A stretch of DNA of 64,000 nucleotides from Marinomonas rhodophyticola (lineage in GTDB: Bacteria > Pseudomonadota > Gammaproteobacteria > Pseudomonadales > Marinomonadaceae): positions 702,501 through 766,500 of the forward strand of contig NZ_JAPEUL010000009.1 of assembly GCF_026113935.1 (NCBI RefSeq). The letters run 5' to 3'. A program made the translations under genes and the position numbers. Positions within the stretch are counted from its first letter, which is position 1, and every line of letters starts with the position of its first letter. Of the stretch, positions 8,090 to 19,480 are shown piece by piece. The notes beneath the pieces are model-generated. The model worked only from the letters and a program-made list of their open reading frames with translations, was not told the origin of the DNA and made no database searches.

Positions 8090-9862
8090 TCAGTTTTGTT
8101 TATTCTTCTTTAGGCGATAAGCCAATTGTGGTCTGCTTAGGCCAACTCGTCTTGCGGCTTCAGATAAGTTTCCTTGCGCATTGTCTACGGCTTCTTTCAA
8201 AAGATTATGTTCTAGCATTTCAATATCGATAGAATCCTTGCCGCCTACGAATTGAGAAATGTGTTCTAGCAACGAGCTTGTAGGCTCTGTCTGTGTCTTT
8301 GAATGGCTCAAATTTCCTTGGTTATTGACCGAATAAATAATTTCGTCAGGAATGGGCTTCATTTCTAAACAAATGCGGAAGGTCAATGGGACTTCACCTT
8401 CTTCTGATGCGATCACGCCGCGTTCCATTAGGTTTTGTAGCTCACGAATGTTACCTGGAAAACCATAATTTAATAGCGCTCGTCGCGCTGTTTGTGTCAT
8501 GCCAGATGGCGCTTTTTGATGCAATTGGCAAAAGTGATGATAGAAGTGATTAATGAGCAGTGGGATATCGGCTTTTCGCTCTCTTAATGGTGGTAAATGA
8601 ATAGGGAATACGTTTAAACGGAAAAACAAGTCTTCACGAAATTCGCCCTTTTCAACGGCTTTGCGCAAGTCCACATTGGTTGCAGCGATGACTCGTACAT
8701 TGACTTTGATAGGAGTGATGCCTCCGACTCGCTCTACTTCTCTTTCTTGCAAAACGCGCAGTAATTTGCTTTGCCCTGCTAAGTTCAGGTTACCAATTTC
8801 ATCAAGAAAAAGCGTGCCGCCATTGGCTCGTTCAAAACGTCCCGGACGGCTAATAGTGGCTCCAGTGAAGGCGCCTTTTTCGACGCCAAATAACTCGGAT
8901 TCCATGAGATTTTCAGGAATGGCGGCACAGTTAAATGCGACAAAAGGACCCGATTGGCGACTGAATTTATGCAGCATACTGGCAAAAAGTTCTTTACCCA
9001 CACCAGACTCTCCTGTGAATAACACGGTGGCGCTGGTTGGTGCGACTTTCTGTAGAGAATGGTTTGCGGCTGTGAAGGCGGCGGAAACACCAATCATTTT
9101 TGGTTGGTCGTCTAGCGGTGCTGGCTCCATTTTATCGAGCTGTGGGTCTGGTCTGACGCTGATGTTGGCATCGTTGGTGGTGACATTGAGAAAACGAATG
9201 TCGTCTTCAATATTATCCCAAAGCTCTGACGATTTACCGATGACTCGGCAGATTGAATGCCCCATGGACTGGCATTCCACTTCGCGGAAAATAACCAAAG
9301 AACCGACTAAACCCGAGACATAGCCGATGGCGTAGCCTAATTCCATCCAGCAAGCGGGTGAACTGCCAATGCCATAAGCGGCAATATGCTCTTCATCTTC
9401 ACTGCTGTGATGCCAAAGAAATTCACCATCATACAAGCCTTTTTCGGTATCAAATTCAAAGTGAATAGTTTCCACTTTGACGACGCCTTCTAGCCCATGA
9501 AGATGCGTACCAGCAGTGAAAATGGACGCAGGGTCAGAATCTGGCCAACGTTTTTGAATCAGTTCAGCATCTCTTAGACCCGATAAATAACCCGTTCGAG
9601 TAAGAATATCGCGCGATTTATCGAGGCCAAGTGAATCAATCATTTCTCGACGTAACAATCCAAATGACGAGCTATGGATCAGCAGCATGCGTTGATCGTC
9701 TAACCAAATACGGCCATCGCCGGGCGAGAAAAATAGGCACTCGGTGAGTTCTTCTACGGTGGGCGCGTGCTGACCGTCTAGTTCACGGGAGCTGCCTTTA
9801 AGGAGGATTTTTTGGTTGCTCTTGGCCATATCTGCCAATGAGATGCGCTGCAAGTTTGTCAT
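8090..9862 (-). CDS. XylR/DmpR-type sigma54-dependent activator
   Basis: A 590-residue enhancer-binding protein with the full domain order. An aromatic-sensing XylR_N-like region (~45-145) is followed by a V4R segment (~145-210) and an AAA+ domain (Walker A GESGVGKE, the sigma54-contact loop GAFTGA, Walker B GGTLFLDEIGN). It ends in a Fis-type helix-turn-helix (NLSEAARRVGLSRPQLAYRL). XylR and DmpR bind an aromatic effector directly and then activate -24/-12 promoters. Good -24/-12 elements precede both neighbouring enzyme genes, so this is very probably their activator. Confidence 0.9.
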   Translation of the reverse strand: MTNLQRISLADMAKSNQKILLKGSSRELDGQHAPTVEELTECLFFSPGDGRIWLDDQRMLLIHSSSFGLLRREMIDSLGLDKSRDILTRTGYLSGLRDAELIQKRWPDSDPASIFTAGTHLHGLEGVVKVETIHFEFDTEKGLYDGEFLWHHSSEDEEHIAAYGIGSSPACWMELGYAIGYVSGLVGSLVIFREVECQSMGHSICRVIGKSSELWDNIEDDIRFLNVTTNDANISVRPDPQLDKMEPAPLDDQPKMIGVSAAFTAANHSLQKVAPTSATVLFTGESGVGKELFASMLHKFSRQSGPFVAFNCAAIPENLMESELFGVEKGAFTGATISRPGRFERANGGTLFLDEIGNLNLAGQSKLLRVLQEREVERVGGITPIKVNVRVIAATNVDLRKAVEKGEFREDLFFRLNVFPIHLPPLRERKADIPLLINHFYHHFCQLHQKAPSGMTQTARRALLNYGFPGNIRELQNLMERGVIASEEGEVPLTFRICLEMKPIPDEIIYSVNNQGNLSHSKTQTEPTSSLLEHISQFVGGKDSIDIEMLEHNLLKEAVDNAQGNLSEAARRVGLSRPQLAYRLKKNKQN

Positions 9863-9928
9863 TATTATTTTCCTCTTTCACCTAATTGATGAAATGGTGA
9901 ACTGCTTTTCCTTTAGTTTTGATTGAAT

Positions 9929-9944
9929 TTAACGATATCGTCAA
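9929..9944. promoter_or_regulatory. Candidate upstream activating sequence for the sigma54 activator
   Basis: TTAACGATATCGTCAA is a 16-bp near-perfect palindrome (inner ACGATATCGT is perfect) about 125 bases upstream of the -12 element at 10079. Its size and TTnA...TCAA ends resemble XylR/DmpR enhancer sites. It lies in the 309-base divergent gap 9863-10171, which has no gene. Confidence 0.45.
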
Positions 9945-10065
9945 GTCTATTGATTCAGTTGTATCCTTCAACGTCCTGTAATATTTTTGGTTTATTAGAA
10001 TTAATTGTTTATATATCAATAGTTTGAGGTTTTTTTATTTTGATAAAAAAATAGACACAATATAT

Positions 10066-10081
10066 CGGCATAGGTATTGCT
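10066..10081 (+). promoter_or_regulatory. Candidate sigma54 (-24/-12) promoter of the aldehyde dehydrogenase
   Basis: CGGCATAGGTATTGCT matches nGGCAYR-N4-TTGCW at every conserved position, with GG 10067-10068 and GC 10079-10080. It lies ~90 bases before the gene, leaving a short leader with AGGAG before the ATG. Confidence 0.7.
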
Positions 10082-10171
10082 CTGGTTTTGTTATCTACTA
10101 AGTCGTTCTCTTGAACAGGTGGGATGAGTGATTGATGTGGAAACCTAATAAAAATAAACAGGAGAATACAC

Positions 10172-11632
10172 ATGACGATATCTGTACTTGAATCCAAAAA
10201 ATGGTCGGGTAAGTTTTTCACGGGCGACTGGGTTGCTGCTTCAAACAAGCAAGACGTTATGGAGCCAGCAACCGGGAAAGTATTGAGCGAAGTGGGGATT
10301 GCTACGGCAGACGACGTGCATTTGGCGTGTCAGCAGGCGACGAAGGCGCAAAAAGAGTGGCTCAATGTCCCTCCTAGAGACAAAGCGGCGTTATTCCACA
10401 AAGCCGCGGCTTTCATGCAAGACAATTTTGATGAGTTGGCCCTGTATGTGGCGCGAGAAACGGGCGGGATCATCCCCAAAGGTCAGCACGAAATAAAAGA
10501 AGCCATTGTCATTTTGCAATTGGCAGCCAATATGACCTTGGAACCAAATGGTTTAACTTTGCCTTCTGTACCAGAAAGAATGTCTTATGCAACACGCAAA
10601 CCTATCGGCGTCATTGGTGTTATTTCTCCGTTTAACTTTCCATTAATTCTGTCTATTCGTTCCATTGCCCCCGCGTTGGCGACCGGTAATGCGGTGGTCA
10701 CCAAACCCGATCCACAAACGCCAGTCACTGGTGGTTTTATTCTTGCTCTGGCGTTAGAAGCCGCAGGCTTTCCAAAAGGCTTATATCAGGTTCTACCGGG
10801 TACCGTTGAAGCAGGCGAAGCGCTTTGTAATGCGCCAGAAATTGGTATGGTGGCCTTTACTGGCTCGACAGCAGCGGGTCGAAAGGTGGGCGAGGCTTGC
10901 GGACGTAACTTGAAAAAAGTCTCTCTTGAATTAGGTGGTAAGAGTTCGCTGATTGTCTTGGAAGACGCCGATTTAGATGTGGCAGCCAGTAATATCGCGT
11001 GGGGCGCGTATTTCCACCAAGGTCAAATTTGCATGGCATCAGGCCGTATTCTCGTTCAAGAAAGTATTGCGGAAGCATTGACGGCAAAAATAGTCGAAAA
11101 AGCCCTACACCTACCTGTAGGTGATCCAGTCTCTGGGACAGTAGCCTTGGGGCCGTTGATTAATTCTCGTCAACTTGAAAAAGTGCATTCTATCGTTCAA
11201 GACTCTGTAGCGGCTGGCGCTAAGTTAGAAGCGGGTGGGACGTATGAAGGTCCTTTCTATGCTCCAACGGTATTGAGTAATGTCAAACCCGGTATGCGTT
11301 CTTTTGATGAAGAGATCTTTGGTCCAGTAGTGAATATTGTCACCTTTGAAAGCGATGCCGAAGCCGTTGAAATGGCGAATAACACCCAATATGGCCTAGC
11401 GGGCGCAGTGATCTCGAATGATCTTTCTCGCGCACAAGGCATTGGTGCTCAGCTACATGTTGGCTTATTGCACATCAATGATCAGACCGTGAACGACGAA
11501 TGCATCAACCCATTTGGTGGTTGTGGCGCTTCGGGCAATGGCAGTGCGGTGTGTGGGTCCGCAGATTGGGATCTATACACCCATTGGCAATGGGTGACAG
11601 TAAAGCAATCTGCTACGCCTTATCCTTTTTAA
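10172..11632 (+). CDS. Aromatic aldehyde dehydrogenase, benzaldehyde-dehydrogenase-like
   Basis: A 486-residue NAD(P)-dependent aldehyde dehydrogenase. The catalytic Cys is in GQICMASGR, the general base Glu in LELGGKSS, and the cofactor glycines in FTGSTAAG. It resembles the benzaldehyde/vanillin dehydrogenase group, which oxidises aromatic aldehydes to acids. A near-perfect sigma54 promoter and the adjacent XylR-type gene place it in the same regulon as the SDR at 7.2 kb. Together they would convert an aryl alcohol to an aryl acid. The exact aldehyde is inferred. Confidence 0.8.
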   Translation: MTISVLESKKWSGKFFTGDWVAASNKQDVMEPATGKVLSEVGIATADDVHLACQQATKAQKEWLNVPPRDKAALFHKAAAFMQDNFDELALYVARETGGIIPKGQHEIKEAIVILQLAANMTLEPNGLTLPSVPERMSYATRKPIGVIGVISPFNFPLILSIRSIAPALATGNAVVTKPDPQTPVTGGFILALALEAAGFPKGLYQVLPGTVEAGEALCNAPEIGMVAFTGSTAAGRKVGEACGRNLKKVSLELGGKSSLIVLEDADLDVAASNIAWGAYFHQGQICMASGRILVQESIAEALTAKIVEKALHLPVGDPVSGTVALGPLINSRQLEKVHSIVQDSVAAGAKLEAGGTYEGPFYAPTVLSNVKPGMRSFDEEIFGPVVNIVTFESDAEAVEMANNTQYGLAGAVISNDLSRAQGIGAQLHVGLLHINDQTVNDECINPFGGCGASGNGSAVCGSADWDLYTHWQWVTVKQSATPYPF

Positions 11633-11647
11633 TCAAACAAATAGTAA

Positions 11648-11681
11648 AGCCTCACATTCATCATGCGGGGCTATTTTTTTT
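11648..11681 (+). terminator. Rho-independent terminator
   Basis: A 6-bp stem AGCCTC/GGGGCT (one G-U pair) is followed by an eight-T run, 15 bases after the aldehyde dehydrogenase stop. It overlaps the 3' end of the converging LysR gene. Confidence 0.6.
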
Positions 11682-12894
11682 ACTTGTTAGCTTGTTGTTA
11701 ATAGTCAGTTGTAATTCTTCAATAAACATTTGAATGAGTGTTGATTGGCGTTCTCTGTGTAGTGTGATGCCTAATGTGCATTCTGGGTTGGGTAAGCGAA
11801 TGGGGATTTGCTTTAAGCGTGGATTGAGTTGCTTGATGTTCCAGTCATCGTAGAAAAGGAGCGCTATGGCATCGCTGTGAATGACGAGCTCTTCTGATGA
11901 GGCAAAGGTGAGCATTTCAAGGGCTTGGATCGGTGGTTTGTTATCGATACTGTAAAATAAGCTTTCGAAATAATCCCGAATTGGGGTGCCATGGCGTGCG
12001 ACAATCCAGCGTTCGTTGGTTAAATCATTGAGGGTTTTGGCGTAGTCATGTACGGGGTGATCAGCCCGTGCGATTAAGGCATATTGAATGTCTAACAAGG
12101 GCAGTTCGATTAATTCTGGATGAATCGGGCCTTTTCTCATGAGACCGAGAAAACAGTCTATTTCTCCTTGACGCAGGGCATTTGCCAGCATGTGATAAGG
12201 GCCTTGCATGGCTTGTAAACGAATCCCCGAGTGTTTTTTAAAGATAGCAGCAAACGCGATGGGAACGATATCTTGGCAGGAAAAGGACAGCATGCCGACA
12301 GACAACCTTCCTGTCAGTTCGTTGGGTAAGGATTGCAATGTTTGCTGAAAGGATTGGGCGATAGGAGAGATTCTTAGCCATAACGAAGCGAGTTGTTTCG
12401 CTGCTGTGTTCGGTATCAGCCCATGGCGTGCACGTGAGAAAAGCGGCTGTTGTACCATGTTTTCGATTTCTTTTAGCGTTTTGCTGACCGCTGGTTGTGT
12501 CATGCCCAAGGTTTGCGCGGCCAGCGAGGCACTACCGACTCTCACCACGGTTTCAATCGTCACCAGATGACGCCATTCCACGTAGGCTCTTAGTTTGAGC
12601 AATGCTGTGGTATTTTCTTGTAAATGGCGCTCTGTATCGGCAATGGCTTGTAAGAGATTGTTGCACGATGAGATCACTACTTCTCCTTTAGCGGTTGGCT
12701 CTGCGCCACTCCAACCACGAGTGAATACACTCATTTGTAAGGCTTGTTCTGCTTGAGACAGAGCCTCGAGACACGCTGGACTGGCTCAGGTTAAGCGAAA
12801 CGCTAGCGTCTTTTTCTGTGCCTTTTTTCATGATCTCAGTGATTACACGGCATTGTTTGAGCGACAGTGGAAAGCTGGCAATAGGGTTGTTCAT
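11661..12894 (-). CDS. LysR-family regulator with two N-terminal HTH units (frameshifted)
   Basis: From the ATG at 12734 the protein has a normal LysR HTH (ASLAAQTLGMTQPAVSKTLKEIE) only after ~60 residues, then a LysR substrate domain. Upstream, in another frame, lies a second HTH-like stretch (KDASVSLNLSQSSVSR) starting at 12894. The text LEALSQAEQALQ just before 12734 is coding-like and in frame with the main part. A one-base shift near 12770 therefore splits one ~410-residue protein with tandem HTH segments. It is divergent from the ligA-ligB operon, which it probably controls. Confidence 0.65.
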
Positions 12895-13078
12895 TTGGGG
12901 CCTTTATATAAGCGTTTTGTCCGTCTTATCAAGATAATGTTTTCAAACTCATAACGTAAGATATAACTAAAATTAAAGCTATGTTTTTAATTGTGCATAT
13001 GATGGTCGGTTTTTTTCTGTGTATCTTTGAATAAAACACAGTCTACGCAGTTCATTTCACACATTCAGTTTAGGCGAG

Positions 13079-14376
<1,298 letters not shown>

Positions 14377-14382
14377 ATCACA

Positions 14383-15559
14383 ATGAATGTGCGCGTAACT
14401 AGACCCAAACTGGTTTGTTTAGCTGGTTTGCTATGTGATCAACGGATGTGGGCAAGCATTGCTGCTCAATTAGAAAAAGAGGCCGACGTTAAGGTTGTAA
14501 GCTTCGCAGGCTTTGATGATTTGACCGCCATGGCGCAGCATGTGTTGGCCAATGTGGAGGGGAATTTCGCCTTGGCTGGCCACTCTATGGGCGGGCGTGT
14601 GGCATTAGAAATTCATCGTCTTGCGCCGCAACGTATCACGCACTTAGCCCTATTGAATACGGGGGTGCACCCAAAGTCAGACAAGGAAATTCCAGGGCGC
14701 ATGCGCTTGCTTGAAGAGGCAAAAAACCAGGGGATGTCAGCCTTGGCTGAGCAATGGTTGGTTCCCATGATGTCACCTAAAGGGCGTTGTAATGCAGAAC
14801 TGATGACGACGTTAACGCACATGGTGGAATCCTATTCGCTTGAGGATTTCGAAAAGCAGATTCATGCCTTACTTAATCGACCGAATGCGGAAGAACAGCT
14901 TGCGCAGATATCTGTGCCTACTTTGCTTTTGTCTGGTACAGAAGACACGTGGAAGCCCTGTTGAGCAGCATCAAAAAATGCAACAAAAGATCCATGGCAG
15001 CGAACTGGTGGTGATTGACGGTGCTGGGCACATGGCCCCAGTGGAAGAGCCGGTAGAAGTTGCTAATGCCTTGAAACATTGGCTACAAAAAAACCGCCAA
15101 GCCCGAAGCGATCAAACAATAGAAGACATGCTGATTGAGTGGCAATGTCAAAAACGCGTTACGCATTCGATTAACCTGTTGGATCAAGGGCGTTGGCAAG
15201 CGTTAGCCAATTGTTATACCGAGGATGGTGTCTTGTTTCGTCCCAGTGCACCGACTGTCAAAATCGAAGGGCGTGAGGCGATTTTAGCGTCTTTTACATC
15301 GCGTCCGGCCAAAGAAACCTGCCATGTTTTGGCCAATCAAGAAACTCAAATTATTAATGCAAAACACGCTGTTGTGACATCGAGAGTGGTGTTGTTTGCC
15401 GCGAATAAAAAAGTGGATCACATTGAGAGCATGGTGCAAGCCAATGCGGATGTGTTCATTGGTCGTTTTGTCGATGAACTAAAAATGATTGAAGGTGAAT
15501 GGCTGATTGCCAAAAGACAAGGTTCGATTGAACTACACTACAAAGGCACTGCATGTTGA
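14383..15559 (+). CDS. Alpha/beta-hydrolase fused to an NTF2/SnoaL-like domain (frameshifted)
   Basis: The N-terminal ~250 residues form an alpha/beta-hydrolase with nucleophile GHSMGG, the acid Asp in SGTEDTW and the His in DGAGHMAP. A short linker leads to a C-terminal ~130-residue SnoaL/NTF2-like domain (LLDQGRWQALANCYTEDGVL). Removing one A near 14952 joins TEDTW to SPVEQHQ and gives one 391-residue protein; as written it stops at 14964. It lies 6 bases after ligB, so a role in hydrolysing the ring-cleavage product or an ester precursor is plausible. I do not know a described enzyme with this domain order. Confidence 0.7.
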
Positions 15560-15721
15560 ATAAGGGGGCATTGAAAGGTTAGGTAATGGGCGGAAAGCTC
15601 ATGCTTGAGAACAGTGGATACAGCATTTTCTATGGAATCAGGGCGCTCCGTTGATTCGGTCTGTCCGTTACAAAAATAACAAAGCCTTCAGAGGCACTAA
15701 AGTAGCATTGGGAGAAACGAC

Positions 15722-16702
15722 ATGACATTCAATAAATTGGTTATTGCGGCTTCAGCAGCGATCACGCTATCCAGCCAAGTATTTGCAGAGGAGTTGAAAT
15801 TTGCCAGCTTTACTCCGCCATTTCATACCATTAATGCGTCCGTCATTGAGAAACTAAATACGGATCTTTCTGCGGCCACAAATGGCAATTTAACCGTGCG
15901 TGGTTATCATGGCGGGGAACTCGGAGCCGGCCCTGCGGAACAATACGTTCGTGTGTTACAAGGCGCTGCAGATATGTCTTGGGGCTTACCGGGTTATACC
16001 TCGTCACAATTTGGTAAAACCATGATCGCTGAGCTGCCTGGGGCAATTCCTGAAGATATGCCCGGATATGAAGCGTTATGGCGTGCCTACGATAAACACC
16101 TAAGCCAAGAGTTTCCAGGTACCAAACCATTGGCACTGTGGACTTCTGAACCCAATATTTTCATCATGCGCAACAAGGTAATTCGCACGCCTGCTGATCT
16201 TGCTGGGCTTAAAATTCGTGTAGCGGGAACAACCGCTGCTGAGGTGGCAAAGGCATTAGGCGCAACGCCTGTGCAAATGCCAGCAAGCCAAATATATAAC
16301 GCCATGCAAACTGGTTTGATTGATGGCGTTATCACGGGCGCGTCGACATTGACAGATTTTAAGCTTGATGAGGTGGCGGATGCGCTAACGCTAGGAGCAC
16401 CATTAGGTCGTTTGGCTTTTTATACGGTATTAAACCGTAGTGTTTATGATGGGTTAACTAAGGAAGAAAAAGCCGCAGTGGATGCTGCCAGTGGAGCCGG
16501 ATTATCCAAGAGTGCCGAAGACGCTTGGATGAGTACGGCAAACGCTGCGCTTGAAACGGCGAGAGCGGATGGTGCCAACACCATCACAGAACTAACGGAT
16601 GCCGAAAAAGTGGCGTTTGCGCAGGCGGTTTCTGGTGTTATTCAGTCCTATGTGAAAAGTGTCGGTGGTGCTGCCACGCTTGACGCCATGCAAGGCAAGT
16701 AA
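15722..16702 (+). CDS. TRAP transporter solute-binding protein (DctP family)
   Basis: A 326-residue periplasmic binding protein with a signal peptide ending near VFA. DctP features are the GADMSWGLPGYTSSQF region, the LAGLKIRVAGTTAAEVAKALGA block with the carboxylate-contacting Arg, and the MQTGLIDGVITGAS motif. It precedes TRAP membrane genes and follows the LigAB operon, so it probably binds an aromatic or hydroxy acid that feeds ring cleavage. A strong GGGAGAAAC precedes the start. Confidence 0.85.
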   Translation: MTFNKLVIAASAAITLSSQVFAEELKFASFTPPFHTINASVIEKLNTDLSAATNGNLTVRGYHGGELGAGPAEQYVRVLQGAADMSWGLPGYTSSQFGKTMIAELPGAIPEDMPGYEALWRAYDKHLSQEFPGTKPLALWTSEPNIFIMRNKVIRTPADLAGLKIRVAGTTAAEVAKALGATPVQMPASQIYNAMQTGLIDGVITGASTLTDFKLDEVADALTLGAPLGRLAFYTVLNRSVYDGLTKEEKAAVDAASGAGLSKSAEDAWMSTANAALETARADGANTITELTDAEKVAFAQAVSGVIQSYVKSVGGAATLDAMQGK

Positions 16703-16705
16703 TTT

Positions 16706-17227
16706 ATGCTGAACGCAACACGTAAACTGGCGGACAGGCTCATTGCCCTGTCCGCTGCAGTGGGGGCTTTAGGGCTGATCGTTGAGGTCATCATCTTGCT
16801 AGCCGATGTCATTGGTCGTGCCTTTGGCGCGCCAATCTACGGCTCGCAAGACATGATTACTATGACTATGGTGATCGTTGTTTTTGGCGCAATGGCGTTG
16901 TGTGATCGCCAAGGGGGGCATATTTCCGTTGATCTTTTTGAACGCAGTTATCCCGCATGGCTTAATCGTATGATTGATATTTTTTCGGCGCTGTTGGGCG
17001 CGGTTATTTTTTTCGGTATTGCTTACGCCGTTAATGAAAGCGCTAAAATCTCAATGATGCTGAATTTATCAACTAACCTTTTGCGTCTGCCTAAAGCGTG
17101 GTTTCAAAATGGCTTGTCTATCTTGGCCTTATTGACGGCGGCAGGAATGGCACTACGTGCCATTGAGCTGATCCTCTCAGGTCGTGACATTCGTAAAGTA
17201 GACACGGATAAAGGAGGCATGGCATGA
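16706..17227 (+). CDS. TRAP transporter small membrane subunit (DctQ family)
   Basis: A 173-residue protein with four predicted membrane helices and the DctQ-type IYGSQDMITMTMVIVVFGAMALCDRQGGHISVDLF segment, given here only as context from residue ~45 on. It overlaps the large subunit by four bases (ATGA) and follows DctP by three. Confidence 0.85.
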   Translation: MLNATRKLADRLIALSAAVGALGLIVEVIILLADVIGRAFGAPIYGSQDMITMTMVIVVFGAMALCDRQGGHISVDLFERSYPAWLNRMIDIFSALLGAVIFFGIAYAVNESAKISMMLNLSTNLLRLPKAWFQNGLSILALLTAAGMALRAIELILSGRDIRKVDTDKGGMA

Positions 17228-18529
17228 GCGCGGCAATGATAGGATTTATTGGCATCTTGGTTATGTTTGCTTTGTTGGTGCTGCGGGTGCCGGTGGCGTT
17301 TGCCATGTTTTCGGTGGGTTTTGTCGGCATTACTATATTGGACAGTAGTCGATCTGCACTGAGCTTGTTGGCATCGGAAACCTTTACTTTGGCATCTTCG
17401 CCTGAGCTGGTGGTTATTCCGCTGTTTATACTGATGGGGAATGTCGCCTCAGAAACGGGCATGAGTCGAAAACTGTACGATGCGGCTTATGCCATTATTG
17501 GTCAATTCCGTGGCGGATTGGCATCGGCGACCGTGATTGGTTGTGGTGGTTTTGCCGCGTTGTCTGGCTCATCTGTGGCATCGGCTTTGACCATGGGGAA
17601 AGTAGCGCTAGGGCAGATGGACCGCTTTAAATACAACACGCGCTTATCTACTGGCGTGGTGGCGGCAGGCGGTACTTTGGGCATCTTGATTCCGCCCTCA
17701 ACCGGCTTCGTTATTTATGCGATTCTCACTGAGCAGAGTATCGGACGCTTGTTTTTGGCGGGTGTTTTGCCGGGCATCATGATGTTGCTTCTCTTTATCT
17801 TTGTCATCATGGTGATTTGTTGGTTTCGTCCCGAATTTGGTCCAGCAGGGCCTGCCACGAGCTGGCGCAATAAAGGCAAGGCGCTATTAGGGGCGGGGCC
17901 AATTATTGCAGTGATACTACTGACCATCGGTGGCATTTACAGTGGGGCTCTTTTCGCCCGTTGAAGCGTCCGCTGTCGGTGCTGGCGTGGTAATACTGGT
18001 GGGCTTATTCACACGCGTTTTATCTCTACAGGCACTGTGGCGGGCCGCTCGCGATGCGGTAGTGACAACAGCGACAGTCATGTTGATCTTGATTGCCGCG
18101 CATTTGATCAACCCATTTATGGCGCTCAGTCATATTCCTACTGCGGTCGGAGAGGTATTGTCTGGGTTAGGATTGGGTGTCACGGGAACACTGATTCTGA
18201 TTCTGGCGATTTATCTAATTTTAGGCTGTTTTTTGGAAGGCTTTGCCATGTTGGTACTGACCTTGCCAATCTTCTTTCCCATTATTATGGCCCTTGGCAT
18301 TGATCCAATTTGGTTTGGTGTACTGACGGTTCTGACGCTCGAAATGGGGCTAATTTCACCGCCTGTGGGCATCAATGTGTTTATTGTTAAATCGGTCGCA
18401 CCGAATGTGGAATTAGGTGATATTTTCCGTGGTGTGCTGCCTTTTTGGTTAATGATGATACTGGCGGTTGCCTTGTTGATTCTTTTTCCACAGATTGTAC
18501 TCTTCCTTCCAAATACCATGTTTGGCTGA
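17224..18529 (+). CDS. TRAP transporter large membrane subunit (DctM family, frameshifted)
   Basis: The DctM permease of the aromatic-region TRAP system, ~434 residues when repaired, with many membrane helices and conserved GTLGILIPPST and SPPVGINVFI loops. The frame breaks in the four-G run near 17943-17946. Reading three Gs gives IYSGLFSPVEASAVGAG, the usual DctM sequence, so an inserted base is likely. It ends the operon ligA-ligB-hydrolase-dctPQM and is followed by a strong terminator. Confidence 0.85.
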
Positions 18530-18540
18530 GTATTGTGCAT

Positions 18541-18577
18541 AAAAAATGCCCATGTTATGACAACATGGGCATTTTTA
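18541..18577. terminator. Strong terminator between convergent TRAP and frnE genes
   Basis: A perfect 15-bp stem built from AAAAATGCCCATGTT and AACATGGGCATTTTT is symmetric enough to work on both strands. Confidence 0.9.
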
Positions 18578-18598
18578 TTTGAACTGAAACAACCAATG

Positions 18599-19267
18599 CT
18601 AAGCTGGTGCTTGCTCTGTTTTTAGTTTCTCTAGAACTTCTTCAATCGCGCTTTTAAAGACTTCTGCAGGTTGTCCACCTGAAATCGCGTAGGCATTGTT
18701 GATGATGACGGTTGGTACCGATGTGATGCCGTTTTGTTGCCAGATCTTTTCTTGTTGGCGCACGTCATCAGCAAAGTGGTTGTTCTCTAAAATGCCTTTT
18801 GCCGCAGCAGGGTCTAGGTTCACACTGGCCGCTAAGTTGGCGAGAATGGTGTGATCACTGATGTCTTGATTGTGGGTAAAGTGCGCTTTGAATAACGCGC
18901 TTTTGAGTTCCGCCTGCTTGCCTTCTAACTGTGCCCAATGCAACAAACGATGCGCGTCAAATGAATTGCGCATGCGGCTTTCCGTTGTAAAGTTAAAATC
19001 AAAGTCGATCTCTTTGCCGCGCGCTTGAATCATGGCGCGGTTTTGTTCAGATTGAGCTTTGTTGATGCCATATTTTTCGGTGATATGTTCGTCTAAATTT
19101 TGACCTTCAAGAGGCATCTTGGGGTTCAGTTCAAACGGCTGAAAAGTTACGGTCGCATCGACTGTGTCATTCAGCTGCTCAAGTGCTTTATTGAGATTGC
19201 CTAGACCAACCACGCACCAAGGGCACATGACGTCAGAGACAAATTGAATATCCAATGGTTCTTTCAT
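18599..19267 (-). CDS. DsbA-family FrnE-like thiol oxidoreductase
   Basis: A 222-residue cytoplasmic thioredoxin-fold protein with the active-site CPWC motif at FVSDVMCPWCVVG and no signal peptide. The cis-Pro loop ITSVPTVIINN and the helical insert are typical of FrnE/YwbO proteins. Family members are linked to redox stress, and some relatives act as 2-hydroxychromene-2-carboxylate isomerases in aromatic breakdown. Its position next to an aromatic operon keeps that alternative open, but CPWC favours a disulfide role. Confidence 0.75.
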   Translation of the reverse strand: MKEPLDIQFVSDVMCPWCVVGLGNLNKALEQLNDTVDATVTFQPFELNPKMPLEGQNLDEHITEKYGINKAQSEQNRAMIQARGKEIDFDFNFTTESRMRNSFDAHRLLHWAQLEGKQAELKSALFKAHFTHNQDISDHTILANLAASVNLDPAAAKGILENNHFADDVRQQEKIWQQNGITSVPTVIINNAYAISGGQPAEVFKSAIEEVLEKLKTEQAPA

Positions 19268-19423
19268 GGCTATGTCCTCGATGTTTAATAATGACTATTC
19301 TTATGGGCAGAGTCGGAAATTAAAAGCGTTTGACGAGAGAAAACAAGGCAGATGCTTTTTGTTTACAGAATCTAAGCGATTTATAAGGTATCTAGACAGG
19401 GTGTCAAACAATACAAAAGAAAA

Positions 19424-19451
19424 GCGGCTCATAATGATTTACGTGCCGCTG
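19424..19451 (-). terminator. Terminator of the minus-strand SDR gene
   Basis: On the minus strand AGCGGC and GCCGCT pair and are followed by TTTTCTTTTG, 30 bases after the SDR stop. The 213-base gap between the two minus-strand genes holds nothing else I recognise. Confidence 0.5.
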
Positions 19452-19480
19452 CTTTGGGGATCGGGAGAATCACCTGTTTG

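Noticed and set aside
8661..9323. Long plus-strand open frame opposite the sigma54 activator
   Set aside because: It is antisense to a fully supported AAA+ gene, has no recognisable domain and no ribosome site, and reflects codon bias of the real gene.
15129..15559. Separate NTF2-like gene starting at ATG 15129
   Set aside because: There is no ribosome site before that ATG and the frame is continuous with the hydrolase, so a fusion is the better reading.
15570..15625. sigma54-like sequence before the TRAP receptor gene
   Set aside because: GG and GC pairs near TGGGCGGAAAGCTCATGC do not have the required 12-base spacing.
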